Positions 28,744 to 37,703 of a DNA stretch of 64,000 bases are shown piece after piece (the stretch's first letter is position 1; every line of letters begins with the position of its first letter). The DNA is taken from positions 1-64,000 of the forward strand of contig JAOALC010000001.1 in NCBI GenBank assembly GCA_025153775.1, in the 5' to 3' direction. The DNA comes from SAR92 clade bacterium H231 (GTDB lineage Bacteria; Pseudomonadota; Gammaproteobacteria; Pseudomonadales; Porticoccaceae). The notes below the pieces were generated by a model. The model worked only from the letters and a program-made list of their open reading frames with translations. It had not been told where the DNA came from and did no database searches. The translations under genes were made by a program, and so were the position numbers.

Positions 28744-28771
28744 CATGGGTTACGGGTTGCCGTAATCCATG
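28744..28771. terminator. bidirectional terminator hairpin (nitroreductase / yghU)
   Basis: CATGGGTTACGG-GTTG-CCGTAATCCATG, a 12-bp stem with one G-T pair, between convergent genes. A TTATTTTT tract follows on the plus strand (28778-28785). Confidence 0.7.
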
Positions 28772-28788
28772 GTCAGGTTATTTTTGAG

Positions 28789-29631
28789 CTAGTCTAAATC
28801 GCTTGCATTGTGACGATCGCGCAACTGTCTTTTCTCTTCACCCCAAACTCTATTGACTCTCAACCCTCTTTGAACTGCTGGACGATCTTGAATACATTCC
28901 GCCCAGCGAATAACATTTTTATATTGGGCGACATCTAGAAATTCTTGCGCACTATAGAGAGAGCCTGAGACCAACATGCCGTACCAAGGGTGGGTAGCCA
29001 TATCGGCGATGGTATAGTCGCTGCCCGATAGAAACTCCCGAGTCGCTAGAGTCTTATCGAGAACGTCCAGTTGGCGTTTCACTTCCATGGCATAGCGGTT
29101 GATAGGGTATTCATATTTTTCCGGCGCATAGGCATAGAAATGACCAAAACCTCCGCCTAAGAAGGCGGCACTGCCCATTTGCCAAAATAGCCAGGATAGA
29201 CACTCCGCTCGGTCTGCAGGGGCGCTGGGTATGAAGGCGCCGAATTTTTCCGACAGATACATTAAGATCGCTCCAGACTCAAACACGCGAGTGGGCTCAG
29301 GCGTGCTGTAATCAAGCAGTGCTGGAATTTTAGAATTCGGATTAATCGATACAAAGCCGCTGCCAAATTGATCTCCACTACCAATGTCCACCAACCAAGC
29401 ATCGTATTCCGCATCCTGATAGCCGAGGGCTAACAGTTCCTCAAACATAACGGTCACCTTGACCCCATTCGGTGTACCCAGGGAGTAGAGTTGATGAGGA
29501 TGTTTGCCAACGGGCAAGTCCTTGTCGTGGGTAGCACCAGCAATCGGCCGATTAGTAGAGGCAAATTTGCCGCCGCTATCTCGATCCCACTGCCATACTT
29601 TTGGGGGAATATAGGCATTTTTGTCAGTCAT
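28789..29631 (-). CDS. yghU: YghU-like glutathione-dependent disulfide-bond oxidoreductase
   Basis: Nu-class GST-like enzyme, 280 aa, closely resembling E. coli YghU: the N-terminal PPKVWQWDRDSGGKFASTNRP, KHPHQLYSLGTPNGVKVTVM, NPNSKIPALLD with cis-Pro, RVFESGAILMYLSEKFG, and FLGGGFGHFYAYAPEKYEY. The family binds two glutathiones and reduces disulfides. ATG 29631. It may be last in a minus-strand unit with the MFS and class II aldolase genes (69-bp gap). Confidence 0.93.
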   Translation of the reverse strand: MTDKNAYIPPKVWQWDRDSGGKFASTNRPIAGATHDKDLPVGKHPHQLYSLGTPNGVKVTVMFEELLALGYQDAEYDAWLVDIGSGDQFGSGFVSINPNSKIPALLDYSTPEPTRVFESGAILMYLSEKFGAFIPSAPADRAECLSWLFWQMGSAAFLGGGFGHFYAYAPEKYEYPINRYAMEVKRQLDVLDKTLATREFLSGSDYTIADMATHPWYGMLVSGSLYSAQEFLDVAQYKNVIRWAECIQDRPAVQRGLRVNRVWGEEKRQLRDRHNASDLD

Positions 29632-29700
29632 TATTACTGTACTCTCTCAATGTTTAAGCACATCTTGGTGAATCGCCGATAAGTTGTTACCCTGCGGCGT

Positions 29701-31005
29701 TTAAGAAGCTTCTGATATCTGCAGCCGTTCTTGGTCATGTTTATAACGCAGACCAGCAAATAAAAAACAGGGCATAGCGAGGAATGAAAACAGGGTAAAA
29801 CCTAACAGTGTTAAAGAATAGGGTTGATCGACCCCATAAGAGGTCATAACATCAATTGACACTCCTGTTATGGTAATACCAATGCCCATACCTACAACAT
29901 TCATCAATAGAATTGAAAATGCGATAACTGTTGACCGCACTTCGGGAGGAATTAAACACTGAATGCTCGCAAAGAAGGGTCCGAAGAACGATCCAATCTG
30001 AAACATCCCAAGGAATAAGCCAATCGGTATCCATATCGAGTCACCAGGGGCTAATCGGTACGCTATCATAAAGGGAGAACAGGCCAAAAGAATAAAGAAA
30101 AGGAACACCAGGCGCCCATAGCCTGTTTTCTGGGTAAACCAGTCGCTGCCTATACCACCCACAAAGGTACCAATAATGCCTCCGGATAAACCCATCAACC
30201 CAGTTAGTTTGGCAATTTCATCGCGATCGAAGTTACGTTCTTGAACGAACCAAAGCTGATCAAAATAACCAGCTCCAATAAATACATGCAATAGCATCGC
30301 ACCTGCCATAGCCGCCATTAGTGCAGGAGATTTTGGGATTGCAGTCATTGCAATCTTTGCAATCTGGCGAATGCTGGGTTTTTCCATTTTTTCGTTGGCA
30401 TCGATTAAGTGACGTCTGGGTGTTTCTTTTACAAAAAAGACTATTGCCGCAAGAACAAGGCCAATTCCTCCGAGCAAATAAAAACAGTTGCGCCATCCAA
30501 TGACAGGGCCGAGAAACCCGGCTAGCAAAAAGCTACCACCAGCGCCAAGAGGCGCCCCAATATAGTAAAACCCGACTGCAAAGCCCAAGCGCGACTGAGG
30601 GAAACGATCCGCTAAAAGTGACATTGCACTGGGTGATAATATGGATTCTCCGACACCTATAAACATTCGAGGAATGGCCATACTGACAAAATTCCAGGCC
30701 AGTCCTGAGGCCGCTGTTAGCGCGCTCCAAAGACTTACCCCAAAACTGATCAGCCGTGTCCGATTGACCGTATCGGCCAACATGCCCATGTACAAACCTG
30801 CAATTGAGTAGAAAATAAGAAATACCAGGCCCGTAAGCAGTCCGTACTCGGTATTGCTGAGCCCGAGATCAGGGACAATGTAATTTGCAAAAGCCGACAT
30901 CAGATTTCTATCGAGCATATTTAATACATTGAGAGAGGTCAGCAGGCATAGAAAGCCCATATCAGATGAAGAAATTGTATCTTTGCTTGGCATATCTTTA
31001 CTCAT
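29701..31005 (-). CDS. MFS transporter, spinster-like family
   Basis: 434-aa inner-membrane permease, 12 helices. The first loop has MGMLADTVNRTRLISFG (MFS A-motif) and RMFIGVGESILSPSAMSLLADRFP, the pattern of spinster-like organic-acid/lipid permeases. It is one of three paralogues in this window (also 34128 and 50004), each paired with a different catabolic set, which suggests different but chemically similar substrates. It lies 21 bp after the class II aldolase gene in the same operon. Confidence 0.9.
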   Translation of the reverse strand: MSKDMPSKDTISSSDMGFLCLLTSLNVLNMLDRNLMSAFANYIVPDLGLSNTEYGLLTGLVFLIFYSIAGLYMGMLADTVNRTRLISFGVSLWSALTAASGLAWNFVSMAIPRMFIGVGESILSPSAMSLLADRFPQSRLGFAVGFYYIGAPLGAGGSFLLAGFLGPVIGWRNCFYLLGGIGLVLAAIVFFVKETPRRHLIDANEKMEKPSIRQIAKIAMTAIPKSPALMAAMAGAMLLHVFIGAGYFDQLWFVQERNFDRDEIAKLTGLMGLSGGIIGTFVGGIGSDWFTQKTGYGRLVFLFFILLACSPFMIAYRLAPGDSIWIPIGLFLGMFQIGSFFGPFFASIQCLIPPEVRSTVIAFSILLMNVVGMGIGITITGVSIDVMTSYGVDQPYSLTLLGFTLFSFLAMPCFLFAGLRYKHDQERLQISEAS

Positions 31006-31026
31006 TGTCTTTGGCCTTATTAGCTA

Positions 31027-31761
31027 CTAGTCCTTGTAGGAAGGGTCGATCTTGTCAATCAATCGAGTAAACGCCTTAAATTCAAGTTCGCCCGTGGGCT
31101 CGCCTATCCCTTGAATAGCCACTAGCTTTTCGGACTTGGCCAGAATCTTTGGGCCGACGGGAATGCTGGGTCGATCAGTTGAGTCTATGGTCACCTGTAC
31201 CTGACAGGCGCGCTCGATAGACCAGAGATTTTGGAAGGCTTCAGGAATGGTGCGCCCGCCCGCCAATAGGCCATGATTGCGCAGAATCATCAGGCTTTTA
31301 TCACCCAGGTTGGCGACCAGGCGTGGCTTCTCGTCATCCAGAACCGTGATACCCTCAAAGTCATGGTAGGCAACTTGGTTGTACATCAGTGCCGAGTAGA
31401 AGTTATCTGTGCGCAGCCCTTCTTGAGTGCAGGCCACGGCCATACCGGCATTGGTGTGGGTATGGGCGATACATTGAATATCTGGTCGCGCGGCGTGAAT
31501 GGCGGTGTGGATAAGAATACCCGCCGGATTTACCGCGTAGTCGGTGTCTTCAACTACATTGCCATCAATATCAACCTTGACCAGATTAGAGGCTTTGACC
31601 TCGCTGTAGTGCAGGCCGAATGGGTTGATCAGGAAATGCTGTTCGGGCCCTGGCACCTTAACGGTAATATGGTTGTAGATCATTTCGCTCCAACCCATAT
31701 AGTCAAAGATTCTGTAGCAGGCTGCGAGCTTTACTCGCAGTTCTTGTTCGGTCTCTGCCAT
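31027..31761 (-). CDS. class II aldolase/adducin family protein
   Basis: 244 aa Zn-dependent aldolase fold (fuculose-phosphate aldolase/RhaD relatives). Metal ligands: H-x-H in CIAHTHTNAGMAVACT and a third His in LMILRNHGLLAGG. N-terminal YNHITVKVPGPEQHFLINPFGLHYSEVKASNLV is the family phosphate-loop region. Such adducin-like enzymes cleave or decarboxylate hydroxy acids. Cotranscribed with an MFS permease, so a retro-aldol step on an imported acid is plausible. Confidence 0.9.
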   Translation of the reverse strand: MAETEQELRVKLAACYRIFDYMGWSEMIYNHITVKVPGPEQHFLINPFGLHYSEVKASNLVKVDIDGNVVEDTDYAVNPAGILIHTAIHAARPDIQCIAHTHTNAGMAVACTQEGLRTDNFYSALMYNQVAYHDFEGITVLDDEKPRLVANLGDKSLMILRNHGLLAGGRTIPEAFQNLWSIERACQVQVTIDSTDRPSIPVGPKILAKSEKLVAIQGIGEPTGELEFKAFTRLIDKIDPSYKD

Positions 31762-31874
31762 TAGCTTGCCCCCTATAAAAACGTGCTCAGTATTAAAATC
31801 TGCGGGCCGTTTAGTCGGCCTTCTGTATGATTTTTATCATCGCTGCTGATATTGTTTATTGAATAAAATTAACT

Positions 31875-32285
31875 CTACACCACCTGCGTACTGGCAATAT
31901 TTAATTGCCCCTTCAAGCCAGCAAGACGGTGGTGATAGGCCTTAAGATATTCGGGAGAGGAAACCATATCGATAAATGATTGCAGGGTTGGATACTTGGC
32001 AATGGCCATAACATCCCAGAGTTCCTCAACTTCTCCGACTACCATGCCGTTAAATACACTGGTAAAAACCACATCACCGCCTAATTCCTTAATCAAGGAT
32101 CCAGTTACGGCACCATAGATCTGGTAGGCTTCTATGCCTGAGAGATCGGTTTCACGCCCATCTTCATACTCGGCTTTTTCTTTAAACTTCAGCAGGTTAA
32201 CCATACAGACCGGGCCACCATTATCAGCTTTGAGTAAAGCTTCCATTTGCTGTTCAGTTTTAGTGGTTGCATTAATATATTCCAT
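31875..32285 (-). CDS. DUF1330 domain-containing protein
   Basis: 136 aa, dimeric alpha-beta barrel (ferredoxin-like) protein. VCMVNLLKFKEKAEYEDGRETDLSGIEAYQIYGAV and WDVMAIAKYPTLQSFIDMVSSPEYLKAYHHRLAGL match DUF1330/EthD-like proteins. ATG 32285 is chosen because GGAG lies 6-7 nt upstream. First gene of a probable DUF1330-aldolase-MFS unit. Function unknown; some relatives are isomerases or monooxygenase accessories. Confidence 0.85.
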   Translation of the reverse strand: MEYINATTKTEQQMEALLKADNGGPVCMVNLLKFKEKAEYEDGRETDLSGIEAYQIYGAVTGSLIKELGGDVVFTSVFNGMVVGEVEELWDVMAIAKYPTLQSFIDMVSSPEYLKAYHHRLAGLKGQLNIASTQVV

Positions 32286-32693
32286 TTTAATCTCCAAATA
32301 TGACAGTGGCACTCAACGAGCTGCAGCAATAATTTAATAGCTAGTCTCTAAAAATATCGTCTGACCTTCCGACAAAAATAACTGGATAGCAAGGATCTAG
32401 AGAGCTCTTCGCTACCATTTAGATTTATAGAATATTAACTACTTCTGGCCACCTGTCTATGCATAGTTTGGTGTCGAATAATAACTAAAAGCTATGGGAT
32501 GATAACGTTTGAAAACTGAGATCATCGAGGTGATCCTAAAGCGTTTCTGCAAAGCTATTTTCCAAATAGGTATATTTCTGTAATACATTGTGATGGTGCT
32601 GAATATGATTGGCCCATCTATTTTTATCGATCGAAATACCTATAGCTCTTAATCAATTGAACTGTATTGGTAAGGCATAACAGGACGTTATCT

Positions 32694-32716
32694 ACCCATA
32701 GTGTATTCCTATGGGT
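32694..32716. promoter_or_regulatory. 8-bp inverted repeat, candidate operator
   Basis: ACCCATAG-TGTATTC-CTATGGGT is perfect in its 8-bp arms with a 7-nt spacer, 240 bp before the dioxygenase start. No T-tract follows, so an operator is favoured over a terminator. Confidence 0.4.
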
Positions 32717-32805
32717 CATAAGCTAGTGCAATGCGATACTCCTTAACTCAATGATCTCAAGAGTTCGCTTTTTTAATAAAACAATAATTAATATTCAGAG
32801 TAAAT

Positions 32806-32895
32806 ATGTTGCAGGTTACCGCCTCAATGGTTCTGATAATGTTACTTCTCTATGGGGCTAGAGAGCTGTATTCCTACATAACATTTAGTAAGTAG
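32806..32895 (+). CDS. possible 29-aa membrane micro-ORF
   Basis: ATG 32806 to TAG 32895 encodes 29 residues, a single hydrophobic helix (VTASMVLIMLLLYGA) with a polar C-terminus (RELYSYITFSK). The upstream CAGAG is a weak ribosome binding site. It lies 60 bp before the dioxygenase gene. It could be a leader peptide, a small membrane protein or chance. Confidence 0.25.
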   Translation: MLQVTASMVLIMLLLYGARELYSYITFSK

Positions 32896-32955
32896 TAAAA
32901 TGGGCTTCACTGCCTAATTTTTCTGATATTAAGGACCGAAAAAGGAGGTAATCCA

Positions 32956-34131
32956 GTGGAGGACGTTTCAGTTGTTATGGCCAATAGAGCGGCTACAAGC
33001 TCGTCGGAACATGCAGCCGCGATGGCTCCCTATATTGCTGAGGGCACAAAACGCGCGTCTCCAGCCGGTAATCGTGGTCCGTTACAGTTGGATAAAAGTG
33101 GCAAACTTCATCCTGACATTCTGAAGGTGTATAACGAAAAAGGGTTCTATATCTTTGAGGGCGTTATCGGGGCAGAGGAGTTGGACAGTCTGCGTGCCGA
33201 CGTCACCAATATGATCGACCGCGCCCCGGTGCAGCCCGGAGCGCAGGTAGATGCCAAAGGCCGTCCGGCAATGGGGCTGGATCATGCTGCCGAGCCCTAC
33301 TCCTTTATCAAACCCCTGTCGGACCCCTTTGGTGGCACGGGACTATTGAATGGCCGCCACCCGGTCCAGATGATACAGCCCGAGCCCGAAGACGATGTTC
33401 CCAATGACGTTCTTTTTTTATTGCGGGATATATGCCAGGCCATGCCGGCCTGTCTGCGCCTGTATGGACATCCACAGCTATTGGGCATTGCCGAGGCTGT
33501 TAATGGCTCCGATTTTGTCCCCTACACTGAAGTTATCTTCGTCAAACAGGCGGGCCGAGGCGGCGCGGTATCCTGGCATCAGGACGGTGTAACCCATTGG
33601 CAGTCACCCAACTGGGATCTGGGTATCCACGGTTTTAATTTTCAAGTGCAGCTCTATGATACAACCCCTGCAAATGGGTTATGGATCGTGCCTGGTAGTC
33701 ATAAGCTGGGACATATCGATATCAAAAAAAGGGTAGAGGACAATGGAGGCGAGCGATTACCGGACGCGATTCCTCTAATCTGTGCACCGGGTGATGTGAC
33801 CATCGTCAATAGACAGATGCTCCACGGCTCCTTCGCCAATACCTCGGTGGATCAGCGTATCTCTATTACCATCGGCTTTCACCGTCGAGCCTCAGTGCTG
33901 GGTCAGCGCAGCGCCCTGGCTATAGAAGGGGGCGATATTTATGACGAGCAGCGCATATTTGAGCGATCAGCGGTAATTGCCGTGGCCATCGATGCGCGGG
34001 CTCAATATTTTCCCAATGAAACTCGCTATTGCTATGAACCCTTTGTCGGGTTGGAAGAGGACTACCGCTGGAATGACGATACGTTTGAGAGGGTGATACG
34101 AAACTACAGCAGTAGGGATTTAGCAATTTGA
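32956..34131 (+). CDS. phytanoyl-CoA dioxygenase family (2-oxoglutarate/Fe(II)) oxygenase
   Basis: 391 aa, cytoplasmic non-haem iron enzyme. Fe ligands H208 and D210 in VSWHQDGVTHW and distal H290 in MLHGSFANTS, followed by the oxoglutarate Arg (DQRISITIGFHRR). Starts at GTG 32956, fixed by a near-perfect AAAGGAGGT 7 nt upstream. Its stop overlaps the TTG start of the MFS gene (TTGA), so the two are coupled: uptake and first oxidation of one substrate. Longer than the dioxygenase at 4604 and not closely related. Base composition in 33-34 kb is slightly more GC-rich than its neighbours. Confidence 0.88.
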   Translation: MEDVSVVMANRAATSSSEHAAAMAPYIAEGTKRASPAGNRGPLQLDKSGKLHPDILKVYNEKGFYIFEGVIGAEELDSLRADVTNMIDRAPVQPGAQVDAKGRPAMGLDHAAEPYSFIKPLSDPFGGTGLLNGRHPVQMIQPEPEDDVPNDVLFLLRDICQAMPACLRLYGHPQLLGIAEAVNGSDFVPYTEVIFVKQAGRGGAVSWHQDGVTHWQSPNWDLGIHGFNFQVQLYDTTPANGLWIVPGSHKLGHIDIKKRVEDNGGERLPDAIPLICAPGDVTIVNRQMLHGSFANTSVDQRISITIGFHRRASVLGQRSALAIEGGDIYDEQRIFERSAVIAVAIDARAQYFPNETRYCYEPFVGLEEDYRWNDDTFERVIRNYSSRDLAI

Positions 34132-35429
34132 CTGCGCAAGAGACAGACGCCACATCCCGAGACTATGGTTTTTTAATATTTTTGACCCTGATCAATGTAT
34201 TAAATATCGTCGATCGGCAATTAATTGCCAGCTTGGCTAACTGGATAAAGCCTGAGTTAGGCCTGAGTAATACTCAATTTGGACTTTTAACTGGGCTCGT
34301 TTTCCTGTTCTTTTATGCGGTCGCCGGGGTCTTTATGGGTATTTTGGCAGATCGGGTTGACCGAAATCGTTTGATTGCGTTTGGTTTAGTGGTGTGGAGT
34401 GCCCTCACAGCCATATCTGGTATGGCAAAAGGGTTCCTCAGTCTCGCCATCCCTAGACTATTTATCGGTATTGGCGAATCAATTATGACGCCAACTGCTA
34501 TGTCGATACTCTCGGACCGGTTTCCGTCAAAAAATCTCGGTTTTGCGGCTGGCTTTTACTACATGTCAGCGCCCCTAGGTGTGTCATTGAGTTTATTGAT
34601 TGCGGCTTATCTTGAGCCCTTGATAGGTTGGCGTGGTTGTTTTTACGCACTCGGTGCACTGGGCATCCTGTTCTGCATCATTATGGTGTTCTTGAAAGAG
34701 ACGCCTCGTAAGTCACAAATGAAAAGGCAGGGAAATCCAGTTAAGTCGCCAGAACTTCCGAGTATTAAACAAATGCTGGTCACGACCTGGAATGCTTTTG
34801 CTTGCTCTCCCGCTTTAAAGTTAACGGTGTTCGGCGCAGTGACTTTTCATGTTTTTTTGGGCGCTGCGATGTTTGAACAGATCTGGTTTGTCGAGGAGCG
34901 AGGTTTCGACCCCAATGATATCGCAGAGATAACCGGTTGGATGGCATTGGTTGCAGGCGTTGCAGGTAACCTTGCAGGTGGTATTGGAAGTGACTATTTT
35001 CTGCACAAGACAGGTATCGGTCGGCCGATGTTTATGTTCTGGATTACGCTGTTCATTATGCCGGTGATGCTTGCCTACAGATTTGTCGACCCTGCATCAC
35101 CTCTTTTTATGGTTTGCATGTTCCTGGCTCTATTTCAGTATGGCTGCCTTTTTGGTCCTGTCTTTGGCACAGTTCAGGAGCTGGTTCCGCCTCAGATTCG
35201 GGGGACTGTCACCGCTGTTGTCCTTATGATGGTTAGTGTTTTAGGTATCGGTTTTGGCGTTACTTTTACCGGAGTCTTGGTCGACTGGTTACTCGCCAAT
35301 AATATTGACAGTCCCTACACCAAAAGCCTGCTGTTCTGTACCGCAATCTCATTTTTAACCATTCCATTATTTTTCTTCGCTGGAAGGTATTTTGATCGTG
35401 ATCGGCAGGCACTTAAGGAATGGGTTTGA
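34128..35429 (+). CDS. MFS transporter, spinster-like family
   Basis: 433 aa, 12 helices, strongly similar to the genes at 29701 and 50004 (FLTLINVLNIVDRQLIASLANWIKPELGLSNTQFGLLTG; FIGIGESIMTPTAMSILSDRFP; KETPRK after helix 6). TTG start overlaps the dioxygenase stop by 4 nt, giving translational coupling. Begins the 33-42 kb catabolic run, and is probably the inner-membrane partner of the TonB receptor at 39973. Confidence 0.9.
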   Translation: MTAQETDATSRDYGFLIFLTLINVLNIVDRQLIASLANWIKPELGLSNTQFGLLTGLVFLFFYAVAGVFMGILADRVDRNRLIAFGLVVWSALTAISGMAKGFLSLAIPRLFIGIGESIMTPTAMSILSDRFPSKNLGFAAGFYYMSAPLGVSLSLLIAAYLEPLIGWRGCFYALGALGILFCIIMVFLKETPRKSQMKRQGNPVKSPELPSIKQMLVTTWNAFACSPALKLTVFGAVTFHVFLGAAMFEQIWFVEERGFDPNDIAEITGWMALVAGVAGNLAGGIGSDYFLHKTGIGRPMFMFWITLFIMPVMLAYRFVDPASPLFMVCMFLALFQYGCLFGPVFGTVQELVPPQIRGTVTAVVLMMVSVLGIGFGVTFTGVLVDWLLANNIDSPYTKSLLFCTAISFLTIPLFFFAGRYFDRDRQALKEWV

Positions 35430-35475
35430 GTACTTCCATATTAATACCTTATTTTGCTCTCAAGAGATTTGCATT

Positions 35476-36420
35476 ATGACCCGCCCCGTTCTAGTGATGA
35501 TGAGGCCTTTACCCTTGCCTTTACTGTGGGCGAATGGTGAGGAGATTGAGGTACGTCAATTTCAAGGCGACTTTAGTCTGTTTGAAGGCGCAACAGTATT
35601 GTGTTCAACCGCCCTTGATAGGGTCGATGCCGACTTTATAGCCGCTATACCTGATAGCGTAAAACTGATCGCTAATATTGGTACCGGTTATGACAATATT
35701 GATCTTGTGGCCGCGACCGCAAAAGGTATTAAGATAACCAACACACCTGTGGTTGCTGAAGATACAGCTGATCTAGCCTTCCTATTAATTTTGGCCTCTG
35801 CAAGACAATTAACTGCCAATCAAAAATTTTTACGCGCGGGTCATTGGACCTCGACTCAGCCGGCTACCCATATAGGTAAAACTGCCCATGGGACAACTCT
35901 GGGCATTGTTGGTTTTGGGCAAATAGGCCAAGCCGTTGCCAGGCGCGCAAAAGGCTTCAATATGAATGTCATTTATCACGGCCCCAGTCGCAAACCCGCG
36001 GCGGAAAAGCTGCTGGATGCAACATACTTTGAAACGCTGGAAGAGATGCTCGCCACTGCCGACATAGTCTCTTTAAATTGCGCACTGACCGCGCAAACCA
36101 AGCATATTATTAATGCTCAGACGCTAAGTGCTATGAAGTCGGATGCTGTTCTGGTCAATACAGGACGTGGTGCGCTGATTGACGAGGCTGCTCTTGTGGC
36201 TGCTATGAAAGCTGGTCACCTCAGTGCGGCAGGTTTAGATGTCTTTGAGTACGAACCGGATATTCACCCGGGCTTACTTGAACTGAATAACGTTACGCTG
36301 GCACCACATATAGGTGCTGCAACAGCGCAGTGCCATGAGGCTATTGGTGCCTGCGCAATTGAAAATATTCTGGCGCAATTTGAAGGCCGTGAATTGATAA
36401 GTTGTGTCAATCCACTATAG
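35476..36420 (+). CDS. D-isomer-specific 2-hydroxyacid dehydrogenase
   Basis: 314 aa NAD(P)-dependent enzyme interconverting 2-oxo and D-2-hydroxy acids (glyoxylate/hydroxypyruvate reductase-like). Rossmann motif GIVGFGQIGQAVARRA, catalytic Arg in VNTGRGALIDEAAL, Glu in DVFEYEPDIH, His in LAPHIGAAT. Start ATG 35476 (MTRPVLVMM) is chosen over an upstream ATG at 35392 that lies inside the MFS gene; AAGAGA precedes it. 46 bp after the MFS stop, probably cotranscribed. Confidence 0.92.
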   Translation: MTRPVLVMMRPLPLPLLWANGEEIEVRQFQGDFSLFEGATVLCSTALDRVDADFIAAIPDSVKLIANIGTGYDNIDLVAATAKGIKITNTPVVAEDTADLAFLLILASARQLTANQKFLRAGHWTSTQPATHIGKTAHGTTLGIVGFGQIGQAVARRAKGFNMNVIYHGPSRKPAAEKLLDATYFETLEEMLATADIVSLNCALTAQTKHIINAQTLSAMKSDAVLVNTGRGALIDEAALVAAMKAGHLSAAGLDVFEYEPDIHPGLLELNNVTLAPHIGAATAQCHEAIGACAIENILAQFEGRELISCVNPL

Positions 36421-36453
36421 CGCTTTTATTCAGGCCAAACACGGGCTGTTCTA

Positions 36454-36467
36454 ATGCCGACTGGCAT
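36454..36467. promoter_or_regulatory. ATGCC-GACT-GGCAT inverted repeat upstream of hydrolase
   Basis: ATGCCGACTGGCAT lies 36 bp before the alpha/beta hydrolase start. Its first 13 bases recur at 53789-53801, 15 bp before the other HSL-type hydrolase in the window, and both copies are soon followed by ATAAGA or TAAGA. Confidence 0.35.
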
Positions 36468-36503
36468 AAGATACTTAATGCGTAAATGTAAAGGAGCTAA
36501 TCC

Positions 36504-37586
36504 ATGAGTTTTAGTAAATCAAAAGTGAGGATTGCAATGTTTAGGAGTCTATTTGTGTTTCTGTTGGGCTTCTTTGGCTCAAATACAGGTTCAGTGGCAT
36601 CAGAGGGTTGGGTAGTCCCCGAGAAGCAGTTGTCGGCAGCATCAGGTCTGAGTGATGAAACGCGACAGTTACTGATAGCATTGGGTGCATCTCAATTTGA
36701 TATGAGAAAAATGACATTGGATGGCGATCTTCGACAGGGGCTTCTTGGCATCGCAGAACAAGCGATGTTGCAACAAAAAGACATAACAATTGAAACCCAT
36801 GAGAGCCAGTTTGGTGTCAAGATCCAAACGTCTGAAATGGCTGGGGTGAAGGTTTATAAAATTAGTCCTCCACAGATTAATACCGCCTTTGAAGGGCGAA
36901 TTTTTATGCATGCTCATGGTGGCGGCCACTTCTTGGGCGGTGGCGCTATGGCAGCTCAAGAGGGCGCCATGATCGCCGCTAGCGCCGGGATTGAGGTGAT
37001 CTCAGTAGACTACACATTGTCAACTGAGGGGCCATTTCCAGCTGCCTTGAACGATCTGGTTGCTGTTTATCAAGAATTACTCAAGACCTTCCCCGCCAGT
37101 GCCATTGCCGTGGGGGGTAGTTCAGCTGGCGGTAACTTGACACTGGCAACCGTTCTAAAGCTCAAAGAGTTAAAGCTCAGGGTACCCGGAGCATTATTTG
37201 TCGGTACCCCGAATGCAGATTTATTGTTTACTGGTGACAGTATCATCACTAATGAATATGTCGATAATACACTGGTGACTGTGGAAGGTATGATTCGGGC
37301 ATCTGCCAAGGTATATGCAGGTGAGTATGAGCTTACCAACCCGCTTATCTCACCACTGTATGGGGACTTCTCTGATTTTCCGCCGACTTACTTGGTTTCT
37401 GGCACCAGAGATCTATTGCTGAGTGACACGGTAAAGGTGCATCGAAAGCTGCGTGACGCAGGAGTGGAAACGGATCTCAATATCTTCGAAGGTGTTCCTC
37501 ATGGAGCCTATTTAGCGGTTCCTGGGTCAAAGGAATTTAATGGTGCGCTAGGCGATCTTAAGACGTTCCTTCAGCGCCATCTGTAA
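36504..37586 (+). CDS. exported alpha/beta hydrolase (HSL/steryl acetyl hydrolase family)
   Basis: 360 aa esterase of the hormone-sensitive-lipase family. An N-terminal hydrophobic signal (FRSLFVFLLGFFGSNTGSVAS) suggests periplasmic or lipid-anchored location. Oxyanion motif HAHGGGHFLGG, nucleophile in AVGGSSAGGNLTL, acid in SGTRDLLLSDT and His in EGVPHGAYL complete the triad. Start ATG 36504 with AAAGGAG 7 nt upstream. Probably cleaves an ester of the imported compound before the cytoplasmic steps. Confidence 0.9.
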   Translation: MSFSKSKVRIAMFRSLFVFLLGFFGSNTGSVASEGWVVPEKQLSAASGLSDETRQLLIALGASQFDMRKMTLDGDLRQGLLGIAEQAMLQQKDITIETHESQFGVKIQTSEMAGVKVYKISPPQINTAFEGRIFMHAHGGGHFLGGGAMAAQEGAMIAASAGIEVISVDYTLSTEGPFPAALNDLVAVYQELLKTFPASAIAVGGSSAGGNLTLATVLKLKELKLRVPGALFVGTPNADLLFTGDSIITNEYVDNTLVTVEGMIRASAKVYAGEYELTNPLISPLYGDFSDFPPTYLVSGTRDLLLSDTVKVHRKLRDAGVETDLNIFEGVPHGAYLAVPGSKEFNGALGDLKTFLQRHL

Positions 37587-37703
37587 AGGAGACGCTATAA
37601 CAGAGGGTTGTTAACCAATATCTCTTTGTTAATAGACTTCATTAGTGCAGCATTGTCTTATACCGCAACAAAATCTATTGATAACTAATTTACCGAGTAT
37701 CCA

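Larger units (their letters stand above)
32286..32955. other. 670-bp intergenic region between divergent genes
   Basis: AT-rich and without long ORFs. It holds a 10-bp palindrome CTATGCATAG (32457-32466), an inverted repeat at 32694-32716 and one possible 29-codon ORF (32806-32895). It must contain the divergent promoters of the DUF1330 and dioxygenase genes. No RNA gene recognised. Confidence 0.6.

Noticed and set aside
31273-31764. 163-codon plus-strand frame opposite the class II aldolase gene
   Set aside because: Shadow of the aldolase, which has clear metal-binding motifs.
32457-32466. 10-bp palindrome CTATGCATAG as an operator of the TATAG regulon
   Set aside because: Shares only the CTAT/ATAG ends and is far from both flanking starts; too short to claim.
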